Assembly: GCF_039537965.1 (NCBI RefSeq)
Contig: NZ_BAABBM010000001.1
Coordinates: forward strand, 248,001 to 312,000
Length of the DNA: 64,000 nucleotides
From: Sphingomonas limnosediminicola
GTDB lineage: Bacteria; Pseudomonadota; Alphaproteobacteria; Sphingomonadales; Sphingomonadaceae
Direction: 5' to 3'
The notes below the pieces were generated by a model. That model had not been told where the DNA came from and ran no database searches. It saw only the letters and a program-made list of their open reading frames with translations. Within the stretch, counting starts at the first letter, position 1; every line of letters begins with the position of its first letter. Positions 8,012 through 17,141 of the stretch are shown piece by piece. A program made the translations under genes and the position numbers.

Positions 8012-8536
8012 ATGTTCGAAGGCTGGTCCGAGTTCTATCTGATGGCCGGCGGCGCCGCGGCGGTCCTTATCGGCCTAATCTTCGTCGTCATTAGCCTCAT
8101 GCAGGATCGGTCTCGCTCAAGCGTGCTCGCCGGATCTCGACTTTACATGGGGCCCATTGTTCTGGGCGTCAGCTTCGTTCTAGCATTGAGCGCGGCCGCC
8201 CTGACGCCTAGCATCGATCCTGACGAGTTCGCCGCAATCGCAGGCCTCGTTGCGTTGTGGGGCCTGGTACGGGCCCTGATGTCGGTTGTCGGCATCGCCA
8301 GGCTTAAGGACGACGTCCATTGGACCGACGTCTGGTTCTACGGCGTTATTCCAGTCCTGCTCTATCTTGCGCTCGGCGTAGTTGCGCTGGCTTTCTGGGA
8401 CGAGTGGCCGTGGGCGCACGACGGGCTTGCTGCCGTAGTCACCGCACTATTGCTTCTAGCGATCCGCAATGAATGGGACCTCATCACGTGGATCGCTCCA
8501 CGGTCGGACAACCCCAACGAGTTCGGCGCGCGCTGA
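8012..8536 (+). CDS. Hypothetical integral membrane protein
   Basis: A 174-residue protein with about five hydrophobic segments (near 10-32, 45-65, 75-98, 108-130, 137-153). It begins MFEGWSEFYLMAGGAAAVLI and ends in a short polar tail. A purine-rich GGGAAGGGG at 7996-8004 precedes ATG 8012. It follows the previous membrane gene by 15 nt. The family is not recognised and no function is assigned. Confidence 0.65.
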   Translation: MFEGWSEFYLMAGGAAAVLIGLIFVVISLMQDRSRSSVLAGSRLYMGPIVLGVSFVLALSAAALTPSIDPDEFAAIAGLVALWGLVRALMSVVGIARLKDDVHWTDVWFYGVIPVLLYLALGVVALAFWDEWPWAHDGLAAVVTALLLLAIRNEWDLITWIAPRSDNPNEFGAR

Positions 8537-8555
8537 CGCCCGCCTACAACAGCAA

Positions 8556-8795
8556 TTAGAGGCCGGCGCGGTCATCCGTGCTGGAATAGGGCTGTTCCTG
8601 GACGCTCGTATCCACGTCGATGACTTTGTAGAGCGGGCAGCGCGCAAGAAGCCCCGTCACGACGAGCAAGGCGGCGATGACGCCGACGACGATGGCGGCG
8701 ATGCCGGTCAGATATCCAAGGTAAACGACGACCGCGAGCGCGAGCCCGACGACGATTCGAACGACCCGATCTTCAGGTCCGACATTTCGTAGCAT
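8556..8795 (-). CDS. DUF2892 / YgaP-like transmembrane domain protein
   Basis: The 79-residue protein starts MLRNVGPEDRVVRIVVGLAL, the usual opening of the inner-membrane DUF2892 family. Two membrane helices follow, then a short acidic tail with Cys in ARCPLYKVI. ATG 8795 is chosen to match the family's start; a GTG at 8810 is possible. Some members of the family accompany rhodanese domains, but none is seen here. It is transcribed toward the preceding membrane-protein gene. Confidence 0.8.
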   Translation of the reverse strand: MLRNVGPEDRVVRIVVGLALAVVVYLGYLTGIAAIVVGVIAALLVVTGLLARCPLYKVIDVDTSVQEQPYSSTDDRAGL

Positions 8796-8930
8796 TTTCA
8801 CTAACCCCACCTGTGTGAGCCCGAGTGTCAGGTCTTAGACTATAATTTCGGGAAACCAAGTTGGATTAAGCGCTGGAACCGCCCTCGGCCGGCATCCTGC
8901 GCTTCTGAAAACGACAGACCCAGATTATCG

Positions 8931-9347
8931 CTAGTTCCTGAGGCTATCCGGCACGACGCCGCCGTTTTCGGCAAGCTTCTGCATAACGGCCTTGTGGAGC
9001 GCGATATTCTCCTCGGCGCTGCCGTCGGCACCGACGTGCACGTTCAGCTCGTTGGCGAGTTCCTGGCGGGCCGCGAGGCTCGAATCCAGGTCGAGGAGCT
9101 TCAGCAAGTCCACGATCGACGACTGATAGTTGCCGCCTCCGCCCTTCATGGAGGCCATCTCGCTGAGCACCGCGCCGACATCGACCGACTGCGCCGCAGC
9201 TGCTGGGAGAGGCGCGGTCGTCGTGGCGCTATCCGGCGTGGGAGCGGACTGTGGGGGCGTGGCAGGTGCGGAAGTTTGATCCGGGGCGGCAAAAGCCGGC
9301 GAGCCATGATGGAAGATCTTGTTCATGATGTTGCCAAAAATACTCAT
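8931..9347 (-). CDS. DUF3597-domain protein
   Basis: A 138-residue protein. It has a short N-terminal MSIFGNIMNKIF, a low-complexity Ala/Pro/Thr linker (about 16-52) and a C-terminal DUF3597 domain. That domain includes VDVGAVLSEMA, SSIVDLLKLLDLDSSLAAR and an LRN-type end. The start has AAGGAGAT about 7 nt upstream (revcomp of 9354-9361). DUF3597 proteins have no established role. It is divergent from the DUF4142 lipoprotein gene across 137 nt. The EcfG motif in that gap faces the other way. Confidence 0.82.
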   Translation of the reverse strand: MSIFGNIMNKIFHHGSPAFAAPDQTSAPATPPQSAPTPDSATTTAPLPAAAAQSVDVGAVLSEMASMKGGGGNYQSSIVDLLKLLDLDSSLAARQELANELNVHVGADGSAEENIALHKAVMQKLAENGGVVPDSLRN

Positions 9348-9434
9348 CGCGACATCTCCTTGCCCGCCGCGCCATTAGCACGGCCTCGGAATTGGAACGA
9401 AGGCGCTGGCCATAAGCTCCGCCGAAAAGTCGCA

Positions 9435-9460
9435 GGAACGCAGAGTTGCGATGGGTCGTT
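9435..9460 (+). promoter_or_regulatory. EcfG-type general stress promoter (consensus match)
   Basis: GGAAC (9435-9439), 17 nt, then CGTT (9457-9460) matches the alphaproteobacterial EcfG promoter exactly. The expected transcription start is near 9467, just before the ribosome binding site (GAGGAGAG, 9472-9479) of the DUF4142 gene. Confidence 0.6.
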
Positions 9461-9484
9461 GTGCCGCCAGTGAGGAGAGACGCC

Positions 9485-10069
9485 ATGACCAGCAAATTTG
9501 CGATTGCGCTGTCGGCGAGTGTTCTGGCGCTTGCGGCATGCGGGAAGAAAGACACGACGGCCACCGACAATAGTGCCGTCGAAAATACGATGGCGGTGGA
9601 CAACAGCCTTGGCGGCAATGCGGCGGAAACAATCGCTCCGCTGCCCAATTCCGCGCAGGGCTTCGCCAATACGGCGGCGGCGAGCGACAAATTTGAGATC
9701 GAAAGCTCGAAGCTGGCGGCCACCAATGGCCAGTCGGCGGCGGTAAAAGCCTTCGCTACGAAGATGATCACCGCGCATGAAGGTTCGACGGCAAAGTTGA
9801 AAACAACGGTCGCCGGCCTGTCTCCGGTGGTTACACCGGACGATACGCTCTCGGCCACGCAGCAGCAGGACCTGGACAATCTGAAGGGCCTGAACGGGAC
9901 TGCTTTCGACACTGCCTATGCGGCAGCGCAGGTGAAAGCTCACGAAGACGCGCTGGCCGCGCTCAAGGCTTATTCGTCGGCGGGTGACACTCCGAAGCTC
10001 AAGGATTTCGCCAACGGACTGATCCCGAACGTGACTGCTCACCTGAATATGGCGAAGGGCCTGAAGTAG
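9485..10069 (+). CDS. DUF4142 envelope lipoprotein
   Basis: The 194-residue protein has a lipoprotein signal with lipobox LAAC (Cys19). A low-complexity Asp/Asn/Thr linker (about 20-60) leads to a helical DUF4142 domain, recognisable by FANTAAASDKFEIESSKLAA, AVKAFATKMITAHEGSTAKL and AAQVKAHEDALAALKAYS. DUF4142 proteins are ferritin-like helical proteins, often stress-induced; their function is unsettled. The start at 9485 has GAGGAG at 9472-9477. The upstream EcfG promoter supports a general stress role. Confidence 0.85.
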   Translation: MTSKFAIALSASVLALAACGKKDTTATDNSAVENTMAVDNSLGGNAAETIAPLPNSAQGFANTAAASDKFEIESSKLAATNGQSAAVKAFATKMITAHEGSTAKLKTTVAGLSPVVTPDDTLSATQQQDLDNLKGLNGTAFDTAYAAAQVKAHEDALAALKAYSSAGDTPKLKDFANGLIPNVTAHLNMAKGLK

Positions 10070-10075
10070 GGCTCC

Positions 10076-10882
10076 TTACGGTGCCGGCCGGCGCTGGCGC
10101 AGGACTTCGTAGGCCATGACGCCCGTGGCGACCGCAGCATTGAGGCTGTCGGCACGGCCGAGCATGGGGATCTTCACCAGCAGGTCGCACTGCTTTTCGT
10201 AATCTTCCGGCAGACCCTGCGCCTCGTTGCCTACCAAGATGAAGGTCGGGTCCTCGTAGCGAGGACTTCGGTAGTCGACATCCGTTTGAAGAGACGTTCC
10301 CACGAGCTGGCCCGGACCGGATCGCAGCCATTCAAGGAACTGCGGCCAGCGAGCTGCCGCGATCTGTTGCGTGAAGATTGCGCCCATCGATGCTCGGACG
10401 GCTTCGACCGAGAAGGGGTCCGCGCTTTCATCTACCAGGATAAGACCGCCGGCGCCCACCGCATCGCCTGTCCGAAGGATCGTCCCGATGTTGCCGGGAT
10501 CGCGTAGTGATTGCGCCACTATCCAGATGGAGGACTTGGCACGATCGATGTGCTCCAGCGACGTGTCGGGCTGGCGATAGGCGCCCAGCAACATCTGCGG
10601 ATTATCCTTGCCTGACATCTTTGAGAGGATGTCGGGCGTCGTCTCGATCGCTTCGCCGCCGGCGGCTTCGGTCGCGGCGATGATTTCGGCGGCAAGCGGA
10701 TGCTTGGCGCCTTCGGCGGAGAAGGCGACAATTTCCGGAAGGCGGCCGCTGTCGCGCGCCTCCGTCAAGATGCGCAGACCTTCGGCAAGGAACATGCCTT
10801 CTTCGCGCCGCACCTTCTTCTCGCGAAGGGAGCGCAGCCGCTTGACGATCGAGTTGGAAAAAGCAGTGACCTGGCGGGGCAT
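10076..10882 (-). CDS. SpoU/TrmH-family RNA 2'-O-methyltransferase
   Basis: The 268-residue protein carries an N-terminal substrate-binding region (VKRLRSLREKKVRREEGMFL) and the SPOUT motifs: LRDPGNIGTILRTGDAVGAG (motif 1), ILVGNEAQGLP (motif 2) and IPMLGRADSLNAAVATGVMAYE (motif 3). Such enzymes use S-adenosylmethionine to methylate ribose in rRNA or tRNA; the target nucleotide is not clear. It starts at ATG 10882, overlapping the HPr stop by one base (TAATG), so it is coupled to the PTS genes. Confidence 0.87.
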   Translation of the reverse strand: MPRQVTAFSNSIVKRLRSLREKKVRREEGMFLAEGLRILTEARDSGRLPEIVAFSAEGAKHPLAAEIIAATEAAGGEAIETTPDILSKMSGKDNPQMLLGAYRQPDTSLEHIDRAKSSIWIVAQSLRDPGNIGTILRTGDAVGAGGLILVDESADPFSVEAVRASMGAIFTQQIAAARWPQFLEWLRSGPGQLVGTSLQTDVDYRSPRYEDPTFILVGNEAQGLPEDYEKQCDLLVKIPMLGRADSLNAAVATGVMAYEVLRQRRPAP

Positions 10883-11154
10883 TATTCTTCCCCAAACCGC
10901 TCCTCGACGAGCTGCACGAGCTGCGCGAGTGCTTCCTCGGAGTTGTCGCCCTCGGCGTGGATGATGATCGAATCGCCGAGCGCCGCACCCAACATCATGA
11001 GGCCCATGATCGATGTGCCGCAGACACGGTGGCCATCCTTCTCGACTTCCACTTGGGCGGGCAGCTGGCTGGCGACGTTGACGAACTTGGCGCTCGCTCG
11101 GGCGTGAAGCCCGCGCTGGTTCGAGATTACGACCTCGCGGCTGACGGCAGTCAA
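10882..11154 (-). CDS. ptsH: HPr-like phosphocarrier of the nitrogen-type PTS
   Basis: The 90-residue HPr has the phosphorylation site GLHARASAKF (His17) and the regulatory serine region GTSIMGLMML (Ser48), which is the target of HprK. It would pass phosphate from enzyme I to the EIIA encoded just upstream. No sugar permease or ptsI is in the window, as is common for regulatory alphaproteobacterial PTS. Its ATG overlaps the EIIA stop by 4 nt. Confidence 0.93.
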   Translation of the reverse strand: MTAVSREVVISNQRGLHARASAKFVNVASQLPAQVEVEKDGHRVCGTSIMGLMMLGAALGDSIIIHAEGDNSEEALAQLVQLVEERFGEE

Positions 11155-11558
11155 GCCGCTGCTTCCCCGAGGATCTCCGAAGCGACCGAGATATATTTGC
11201 GTCCGGCTTCGCGGGCGGCGGCGACCGCGGCATGAACCGGCATGACCTTCCGCGCACCCTCCAGGCGGATCAGCATCGGTAGGTTCACGCCCGCGATGAC
11301 CTCGATGTTCTCACTTTTCATCAGGCTGATGGCGAGGTTCGACGGCGTGCCGCCGAAGAGATCGGTGAGGATGATGACGCCCTGGCCCTGTTCGACACGC
11401 CCGATGGCCTCCGCAATGTCCTTGCGCCGCGCTTCCATATTGTCGTCGGGGCCGATGCAGATCGCCTCGATCGCATCCTGCGGCCCGACCACATGTTCCA
11501 TCGCAGTGACGAACTCGGCCGCAAGCCGGCCGTGGGTCACCAGCACCAATCCAATCAT
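11151..11558 (-). CDS. PTS EIIA component, mannose/fructose (Man) family
   Basis: A 135-residue EIIA-Man fold protein. MIGLVLVTHGRLA carries the phosphorylatable His9, ILTDLFGGTPSNLA the conserved loop, and GVNLPMLI the end of the core. With no EIIB/C partner nearby, it is probably a regulatory output of the PTS rather than a sugar transporter. It overlaps both rapZ (4 nt) and HPr (4 nt), so the genes are translated together. Confidence 0.92.
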   Translation of the reverse strand: MIGLVLVTHGRLAAEFVTAMEHVVGPQDAIEAICIGPDDNMEARRKDIAEAIGRVEQGQGVIILTDLFGGTPSNLAISLMKSENIEVIAGVNLPMLIRLEGARKVMPVHAAVAAAREAGRKYISVASEILGEAAA

Positions 11559-12499
11559 TGATTCACTTCGCTTTCGCTCTCCGCGGTGCGTCCCATGGGC
11601 CGCTCACCCAGTTTATGCTCGATAAGGTCATTGGGCGGCGAGCTCAGGTCCCGGTGACGGATGTTGGGAGCGAGCCCAGCCCTCCGTAACCGTTCCGCCA
11701 TCTCGACGGCCGCAGCGACCGAGCGGTGGCGTCCTCCAGTGCATCCGAACGCAACGGTCACGTAACTTTTTCCGGCGGTCCAGTAGCGAGGAATCCAATC
11801 GTTGAGAAGGGATTCGATACGGTCGAGCGCGTCGGCCCATTCAGGTTGCTGAGAGAGATAGTCCCGCACCGGAACATCCTCGCCGGTCAAAGGGCGAAGT
11901 TCGTCCACCCAATGGGGATTGGGAACGAAGCGCAGGTCGAAGACCAGGTCAGCAGTGCGCGAAATCCCTCGCGCGAATGAAAAGGAGGTTAGTGTCAGCA
12001 CTGGCTGATCGTCGTCGTCGCCGTAACGAAGTCGCAGCTCGTCGCGCAGCTTGGCGGGACTCAGATCGGTCGTGTCTAGCACGGTGTCCGCCGCCGCCTT
12101 GAGCGGGAACGTCAGGCGCCGCTCACGTTGAATGCCGTCTTCGGCCGGCCGGTCAGGCGCAAGCGGGTGCAATCTGCGCGTGGCGTCGAAACGGCGAATG
12201 AGCTCGGGGCTTGCGCAATCGAGATAGAGGAGCTCCGGCGACACGCCGCTCATGGAGCGAATTAGGCCGGGAAGCGTCTCGGGGTCGAAGCCGCGGCTGC
12301 GACTATCCATTCCGACCGCCGCTGGAACGGTGCGGCATTCGCTCGCTCCATGCACGAAGCCGTCGAGCAGGTCGGTGGGAAGGTTGTCAACGACGTCCCA
12401 ACCCATGTCCTCGAGCGCGTCGAGCACGGTGGACTTGCCCGCACCGGACATGCCCGTGACGAGCAGAAGGCGCGGCGATTGCCGCGCCCCGCCAATCAA
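11555..12499 (-). CDS. rapZ: RapZ / YvcJ-family nucleotide-binding adapter
   Basis: The 314-residue protein has Walker A GMSGAGKS (16-23) and DMGWDVVDNLPTDLL. The C-terminal RNA-binding-like half has SFSFARGISRTADLVFDLRFVPNP and FGCTGGRHRSVAAAVEMAERL. In E. coli RapZ guides RNase E to the GlmZ small RNA; in alphaproteobacteria its RNA targets are unclear. It is placed between hprK and the EIIA gene with 4-nt overlaps on both sides, linking it with PTS signalling. It is about 30 residues longer than E. coli RapZ. Confidence 0.92.
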   Translation of the reverse strand: MIGGARQSPRLLLVTGMSGAGKSTVLDALEDMGWDVVDNLPTDLLDGFVHGASECRTVPAAVGMDSRSRGFDPETLPGLIRSMSGVSPELLYLDCASPELIRRFDATRRLHPLAPDRPAEDGIQRERRLTFPLKAAADTVLDTTDLSPAKLRDELRLRYGDDDDQPVLTLTSFSFARGISRTADLVFDLRFVPNPHWVDELRPLTGEDVPVRDYLSQQPEWADALDRIESLLNDWIPRYWTAGKSYVTVAFGCTGGRHRSVAAAVEMAERLRRAGLAPNIRHRDLSSPPNDLIEHKLGERPMGRTAESESEVNQ

Positions 12500-12957
12500 A
12501 GCTTCGCGCCCATGCGATCAAGCGCCAGCGCCACCTTCGACGGCGCGGATGCCGTCATGGCGTCAATGCTGATCAGCGGAATCGAGACCCCGAGGATCGG
12601 ACGTGACCGATTCTCATCGGGCAGCCGCATGATCTCGCTAGTGAGATCGACGAGTAGGCCGACCGGCACATTCGAGACCGTTTCCATCTCGACGATGCCA
12701 ATGCCGCGGATTTCCAGCTTGCCGGCGATGTTGGGCGGCGCCGAGGCGACGAGGCGCTCTCCCTCGCGCTTCAAGAGTGTCTGGTCGTCGCTGACCAATG
12801 TGAAACCGCGGTCGAGAAGGCGCAGCGCAAGATCGGACTTTCCAGCACCTGAAGGTCCCAGGATGACCACGGCGCGTCCATCCAATGCGACGGTACTCGC
12901 ATGAACGGTCTCGGCCGAAAGGCGCGGTCCTGCAATAGGCGGGGCCTGACCGATCAT
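12496..12957 (-). CDS. hprK: HPr kinase/phosphorylase, short alphaproteobacterial form
   Basis: A 153-residue protein containing only the C-terminal kinase domain: Walker A GPSGAGKS (34-41), LVSDDQT, and the K/P-loop region LEIRGIGIVEM. The Firmicute-type N-terminal domain is absent, as is usual in alphaproteobacteria. It would phosphorylate HPr on serine (Ser48 of the gene product two genes downstream). It overlaps chvG and rapZ by 4 nt each. Confidence 0.92.
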   Translation of the reverse strand: MIGQAPPIAGPRLSAETVHASTVALDGRAVVILGPSGAGKSDLALRLLDRGFTLVSDDQTLLKREGERLVASAPPNIAGKLEIRGIGIVEMETVSNVPVGLLVDLTSEIMRLPDENRSRPILGVSIPLISIDAMTASAPSKVALALDRMGAKL

Positions 12958-14525
12958 TCGCGGTCTGCCGCCGGCAAGCGAATGGTGAAGCGGGCGCCCG
13001 ATGGCGCGTCGTCGCGGTCCTGCACGTCAATCTCTCCGTCGTGTCCTTCAACAATAGCGCGAGCGATCGCAAGGCCCAGCCCAGAATGGCGGCCGAACGC
13101 CTCACCCTCGGGGCGTACTGAATGGAAGCGGTTAAAGATGGCTTCACGCGCTTCAGGAGGAACGCCTGGACCTTCGTCCTCAATACGGATGCGCACTTCG
13201 TCTCCGACGCGCGCAGCGGCGATTTCGACCAGGCCGCCGGGTGGCGAGAAGCTGATTGCATTGTCGATGATGTTATTGATGGCACGGGCGAGACGGTCAG
13301 GCTTGCCCATGACCGCAGCGGTGTCCTTGCGCGGCCGTGCGAAGGCGATGCGGGCATCGCCGGTCTCCCGCCGGGCTTCCCAGCTGTGGACGAGCTGTTC
13401 AATCAGGGGCCCAAGATCGACTCGGTCGAAAGTCGCGCGAGCAAGTTCGGCGTCGGTGCGGGCGGCTTCGCTAATGTCATTGATCAGCCGGTCGAGGCGG
13501 CGAACATCCTCGCGCGCGATGAACATCAGGCGCTCGCGTAGATCGTCGCCTTCGACTCGCTCAAGCCCTTCGACCGCGGATCTGAGTGATGCGAGCGGGT
13601 TCTTGAGCTCGTGGGTCACGTCAGCCGCAAACGCTTCCATATTGTCGATCCGCTGGCGCAGAGACTGGCTCATATCCGAGACGGCCCGGGCCAGGAGACC
13701 GATTTCATCACTGCGCGAGGGCAGGCGAGGCACGCGCACTTCACGCGAACGGCCGAGGCGGACGCGATGCGCTGCAATCGCAAGCCGGCGCATTGGCCGT
13801 ACAATGGTCCGGGCGAGGAAGATCGAGAGCAAAGCGGAAAGGATGATCACGCCAGCCATGGCGATCAGGATGCCGGCGCGCTGGCGCCGAATGGCGTGGG
13901 TGAAAGTCCTGTCGTTATTCGTCGCGAACAAGACTCCGCCGTCAAAAGGCACGGCGGCCGTGATGACAGGCGTCATGTCGGGTGCGTTGCGCAGCTTGGT
14001 TGTCGAACGATGCTGTTCTTTGGCGCGGACGGCCTCCGGCCAAGCCTGCAGTCGATCGACTTTGGGCTCCGTGTAGTCGGCAAGCGTGGGGGCGCCGACC
14101 AGGAAGTTGAAGCCTCGATCGAGTGCGCGGGCCGCATCCTTGGTCCAGGCCTGCGCGTGCGGATCCTGCAACTCATAGGTCGGTCCGGTCAGCTGCCAAC
14201 TGTCAATCACGAGTCGCCCGTCCCCGCCATAAAGGCGGAGCCGATCACTGTTGGTCCGCGACACCGATGCGAGAACGTTCGGCCAGTCCGCGCGCGGCAC
14301 ATGAGCGAGAGCAGCAGCTGTCGTGGCTGTCTCAATGCGCGTTTGCTGGGTGCGTTCTTTCGTCAGCCGGTTGCGGAAGACGTCAAGATAGAGCGTGCTG
14401 AGGACAACGAGCACCAGCGTCAGCAGGTTAAGCGCGAGGATACGGTGACCCAGCGTCCACCGGCGCGACCAGCTCAATGCCAGATCGGCCTCGTCACTGT
14501 TCGTCGAATCGGTATCCGACGCCAT
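12954..14525 (-). CDS. chvG: ChvG-type sensor histidine kinase
   Basis: The 523-residue membrane kinase has a first transmembrane helix (about 28-48), a periplasmic sensing domain of roughly 200 residues, and a second helix ([18 protein letters not shown]) leading into HAMP. HisKA follows with VTHELKNPL (about His305), then HATPase_c with [22 protein letters not shown] and HSGLGLAIA. It matches the ChvG/ExoS group that senses envelope or acid stress. The ATG at 14525 lies inside the chvI 3' end (32-nt overlap) and has no clear ribosome binding site, so the exact start is uncertain. It is followed by hprK, as in many alphaproteobacteria. Confidence 0.88.
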   Translation of the reverse strand: MASDTDSTNSDEADLALSWSRRWTLGHRILALNLLTLVLVVLSTLYLDVFRNRLTKERTQQTRIETATTAAALAHVPRADWPNVLASVSRTNSDRLRLYGGDGRLVIDSWQLTGPTYELQDPHAQAWTKDAARALDRGFNFLVGAPTLADYTEPKVDRLQAWPEAVRAKEQHRSTTKLRNAPDMTPVITAAVPFDGGVLFATNNDRTFTHAIRRQRAGILIAMAGVIILSALLSIFLARTIVRPMRRLAIAAHRVRLGRSREVRVPRLPSRSDEIGLLARAVSDMSQSLRQRIDNMEAFAADVTHELKNPLASLRSAVEGLERVEGDDLRERLMFIAREDVRRLDRLINDISEAARTDAELARATFDRVDLGPLIEQLVHSWEARRETGDARIAFARPRKDTAAVMGKPDRLARAINNIIDNAISFSPPGGLVEIAAARVGDEVRIRIEDEGPGVPPEAREAIFNRFHSVRPEGEAFGRHSGLGLAIARAIVEGHDGEIDVQDRDDAPSGARFTIRLPAADRE

Positions 14526-15201
14526 AAAGGGTTTCGATTGCATCGAACTCCGGGGCCGCGGACCGGAATTTGCGCCGGATGCGCTTGATGTGGCTGTCGA
14601 TGGTGCGGTCGTCGACATAAACGTCGTCATTATAGGCGACATCGAGCAGCTGATTGCGAGTCTTTACGACACCGGGCCTTTGCGCGAGCGATTCGAGGAT
14701 CAGGAATTCAGTCACGGTAAGGCTGACATCCTTGCCGTCCCAACGGACCTTGTGGCGGGCCGGATCCATGGTCAGGCGCCCGCGCTCAAGCAGAGGTGCT
14801 TCTTCCTCGTCCGTCGCGACAGCTTCGCCTCGGGCAAGCTCTTGGCGGCGAAGGAGGGCTCGAATGCGCGCAATGAGCAGTCGCTGCGAAAAGGGCTTCG
14901 AAATATAGTCGTCTGCGCCCATCGCGAGGCCAAGTGCCTCATCCAATTCATCGTCTTTCGATGTCAGGAAGATGACAGGGATCGTGCTGAACTCTCGCAC
15001 GCGGCGCAGCAACTCCATCCCATCCATCCCAGGCATCTTGATGTCGAATACGCCAAGGTCCGGCGGACTATCGGAGATAGCGCGCAGGGCGAGCGCCGGA
15101 TCGGAATAGACCCGCGTCACGAAACCTTCCTGCTGGAGGGCGATCGATACCGATGTAAGGATATTCCGGTCGTCGTCGACCAGCGCGATCACTTGGCTCA
15201 T
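14494..15201 (-). CDS. chvI: ChvI-type OmpR-family response regulator
   Basis: The 235-residue regulator has a receiver domain with IALVDDDRN and the phosphoacceptor [10 protein letters not shown] (Asp53). The winged-helix DNA-binding domain has [17 protein letters not shown] and [17 protein letters not shown], which is typical of ChvI. It heads the operon chvI-chvG-hprK-rapZ-EIIA-HPr-methyltransferase and is divergent from pckA across 262 nt. The same pckA/chvI adjacency is known from rhizobia. Confidence 0.92.
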   Translation of the reverse strand: MSQVIALVDDDRNILTSVSIALQQEGFVTRVYSDPALALRAISDSPPDLGVFDIKMPGMDGMELLRRVREFSTIPVIFLTSKDDELDEALGLAMGADDYISKPFSQRLLIARIRALLRRQELARGEAVATDEEEAPLLERGRLTMDPARHKVRWDGKDVSLTVTEFLILESLAQRPGVVKTRNQLLDVAYNDDVYVDDRTIDSHIKRIRRKFRSAAPEFDAIETLYGVGYRFDEQ

Positions 15202-15365
15202 TTGCCTGTTGCCTGTGTTTGCCGGTGGACGAGGGCGGATTAGCCAGCACCCTCCACGCAGGCAAGGCGAACCGATTTTTCCGTAGTGCCGACGCCAATG
15301 TGCAAGGCCGGGACATTGTTAGCGCTATCTTGACGCCAATGGCTTTGATTAGCCGCCATCCCGTT
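15202..15365. other. chvI-pckA divergent control region (chvI side)
   Basis: With the pckA promoter beside it, this spacer must carry the promoter of the chvI operon. No strong -10 box can be recognised reading toward chvI, and no clear repeated regulator site is seen. TTGACG at 15330-15335 faces pckA but lacks a good partner. Confidence 0.35.
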
Positions 15366-15394
15366 TTGACCGCGCGAGTTTTTCGGGGTTATAG
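15366..15394 (+). promoter_or_regulatory. Sigma-70-type promoter for pckA
   Basis: TTGACC (15366-15371) and TTATAG (15389-15394) are separated by exactly 17 nt. This would start transcription near 15401 and give a leader of about 63 nt before the pckA GTG. Confidence 0.5.
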
Positions 15395-15463
15395 GCGCCT
15401 GCATACGTATGCGGCGGCTGCCTTTTGGTCGCCGCCGTTCGAACATTTGAAAAGGGGTTTCGT

Positions 15464-17101
15464 GTGACTGACCGGGTTCCGCTCAGCGGCCTAGAATCGC
15501 AGCGTATCGCGACGGGCGCGGAAATCTATTGGAATCTGACGACCGCGCCGTTGGTCGAGCATGCGATTCGGCGCGGCGAGGGGCGTCTGACGAAGGACGG
15601 CGCGCTGTTGGTCGATACCGGCAAGTTCACGGGCCGCAGCGTCAAGGACAAGTTCGTCGTTCGCGACGCCACGACCGAGGACACGATCAACTGGGGCGCG
15701 ATCAACCAGCCGATGTCGCCCGAGCACTGGGCCAATCTGAAGACTGATTTCCTTGCAGCACTGAAGGATCAGGACGAGCTTTACGTCGCCGACCTCTTCG
15801 GCGGTAGCCAGCCGGAATATCGAGTGAATGTGCGGGTCATCAATCAGATGGCATGGCACAACCTGTTCGTTCGTACCCTGCTCGTGCGACCGAAGGTTGA
15901 CGAGCTTTCCGGGTTCATCCCCGAGTACACCATCATCAACTTGCCGAGCTTCAAGGCCGATCCGGCGCGGCACGGCAGCCGCAGCGACACTGTCATCGCG
16001 GTTAACCTGACCGAAAAGATGATCCTGATCGGCAACACCGAATATTCGGGCGAGATGAAGAAGGGGGTGTTCGGCCTCCTCAACTTCCTACTGCCGGCGG
16101 AAGGCGTGATGCCGATGCACTGTTCGGCCAACATCGGGGCCGACGGCAAGAGCGCAATTTTCTTCGGGTTGTCGGGCACCGGCAAGACCACGCTTTCGGC
16201 GGACGCCAGCCGCACGCTGATCGGTGACGACGAACATGGCTGGTCTGACACGGCGGTCTTCAACTTCGAAGGTGGCTGCTACGCGAAGATGATCAATCTC
16301 TCGGCGGAAGGCGAGCCGGAAATCTACGCGACGACCAAGATGTTCGGCACGATCCTTGAGAACGTGACGATGGACGGGGAGACGCGCGAACTCGACTTCA
16401 CCGACGCCAGCAAGACCGAGAATACGCGCGGCGCCTATCCCATCGAGTTCATCCCGAACACGAGCGAAAAGAACCTCGGCCCGCCGCCGTCGACCATTAT
16501 TTTCCTGACCGCGGACGCGTTTGGCGTGTTGCCGCCTATCGCACGGCTCACCCCGGATCAGGCGATGTATCACTTCCTTTCGGGCTACACCGCCAAGGTT
16601 GCCGGTACCGAGATCGGCGTGACCGAACCGACGGCGACGTTCAGCACCTGCTTCGGCGCGGCGTTCATGCCGCGCCCGCCGTCGGTCTACGGCAACCTGC
16701 TCAAGAAGCGCATTGCCGAAGGCGGCGCGGAATGCTGGCTGGTCAACACCGGGTGGACGGGCGGAAAGTACGGCGTCGGCAAGCGCATGCCGATCAAGGA
16801 GACGCGCGCGCTCCTCAACGCGGCGCTCGACGGCAGCTTGAACAATGCGGAGTTCCGCAAGGACCCGAACTTCGGCTTCGAAGTGCCGGTATCGGTTCCG
16901 GGCGTCGACACTTCAATTCTCGATCCGCGCGGTACCTGGGCTGACCCTGCGGAATATGACGCGACTGCGGCCAAGCTCGTCGACCTATTCGTCGAGAATT
17001 TCGCGCAATTCGCGGATCAAGTGGACGAGGGCGTGCGACAAGCCGCGCCAAAGGCCGCGCAACGACAAGCGCAGCAAGTCCCGACCCAAACCGCTGCTTA
17101 G
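15464..17101 (+). CDS. pckA: Phosphoenolpyruvate carboxykinase (ATP)
   Basis: PckA converts oxaloacetate plus ATP to phosphoenolpyruvate, the entry to gluconeogenesis. The 545-residue protein shows [13 protein letters not shown], the kinase loop [13 protein letters not shown] (about 235-247), GDDEHGW and [10 protein letters not shown]. Its length is normal for the ATP-dependent family. The GTG at 15464 is chosen because AAAGGGG precedes it (15451-15457). It stands divergent from chvI, so ChvGI may control it, though no binding site can be named. A hairpin overlaps the stop codon. Confidence 0.96.
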   Translation: MTDRVPLSGLESQRIATGAEIYWNLTTAPLVEHAIRRGEGRLTKDGALLVDTGKFTGRSVKDKFVVRDATTEDTINWGAINQPMSPEHWANLKTDFLAALKDQDELYVADLFGGSQPEYRVNVRVINQMAWHNLFVRTLLVRPKVDELSGFIPEYTIINLPSFKADPARHGSRSDTVIAVNLTEKMILIGNTEYSGEMKKGVFGLLNFLLPAEGVMPMHCSANIGADGKSAIFFGLSGTGKTTLSADASRTLIGDDEHGWSDTAVFNFEGGCYAKMINLSAEGEPEIYATTKMFGTILENVTMDGETRELDFTDASKTENTRGAYPIEFIPNTSEKNLGPPPSTIIFLTADAFGVLPPIARLTPDQAMYHFLSGYTAKVAGTEIGVTEPTATFSTCFGAAFMPRPPSVYGNLLKKRIAEGGAECWLVNTGWTGGKYGVGKRMPIKETRALLNAALDGSLNNAEFRKDPNFGFEVPVSVPGVDTSILDPRGTWADPAEYDATAAKLVDLFVENFAQFADQVDEGVRQAAPKAAQRQAQQVPTQTAA

Positions 17102-17141
17102 GCCCGGTCTCTGATCGGGCCCTTCCACAAGGACCCGATCA
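17101..17141 (+). promoter_or_regulatory. Overlapping hairpins at the pckA end and downstream start region
   Basis: GGCCCG (17101-17106) pairs with CGGGCC (17116-17121). Alternatively TGATCGGG (17112-17119) pairs perfectly with CCCGATCA (17134-17141), placing the AAGGA ribosome binding site (17128-17132) in its loop and ending immediately before ATG 17142. The two pairings exclude each other. There is no T-run, so this is at best a weak terminator; it may tune translation of the next gene. Confidence 0.35.
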
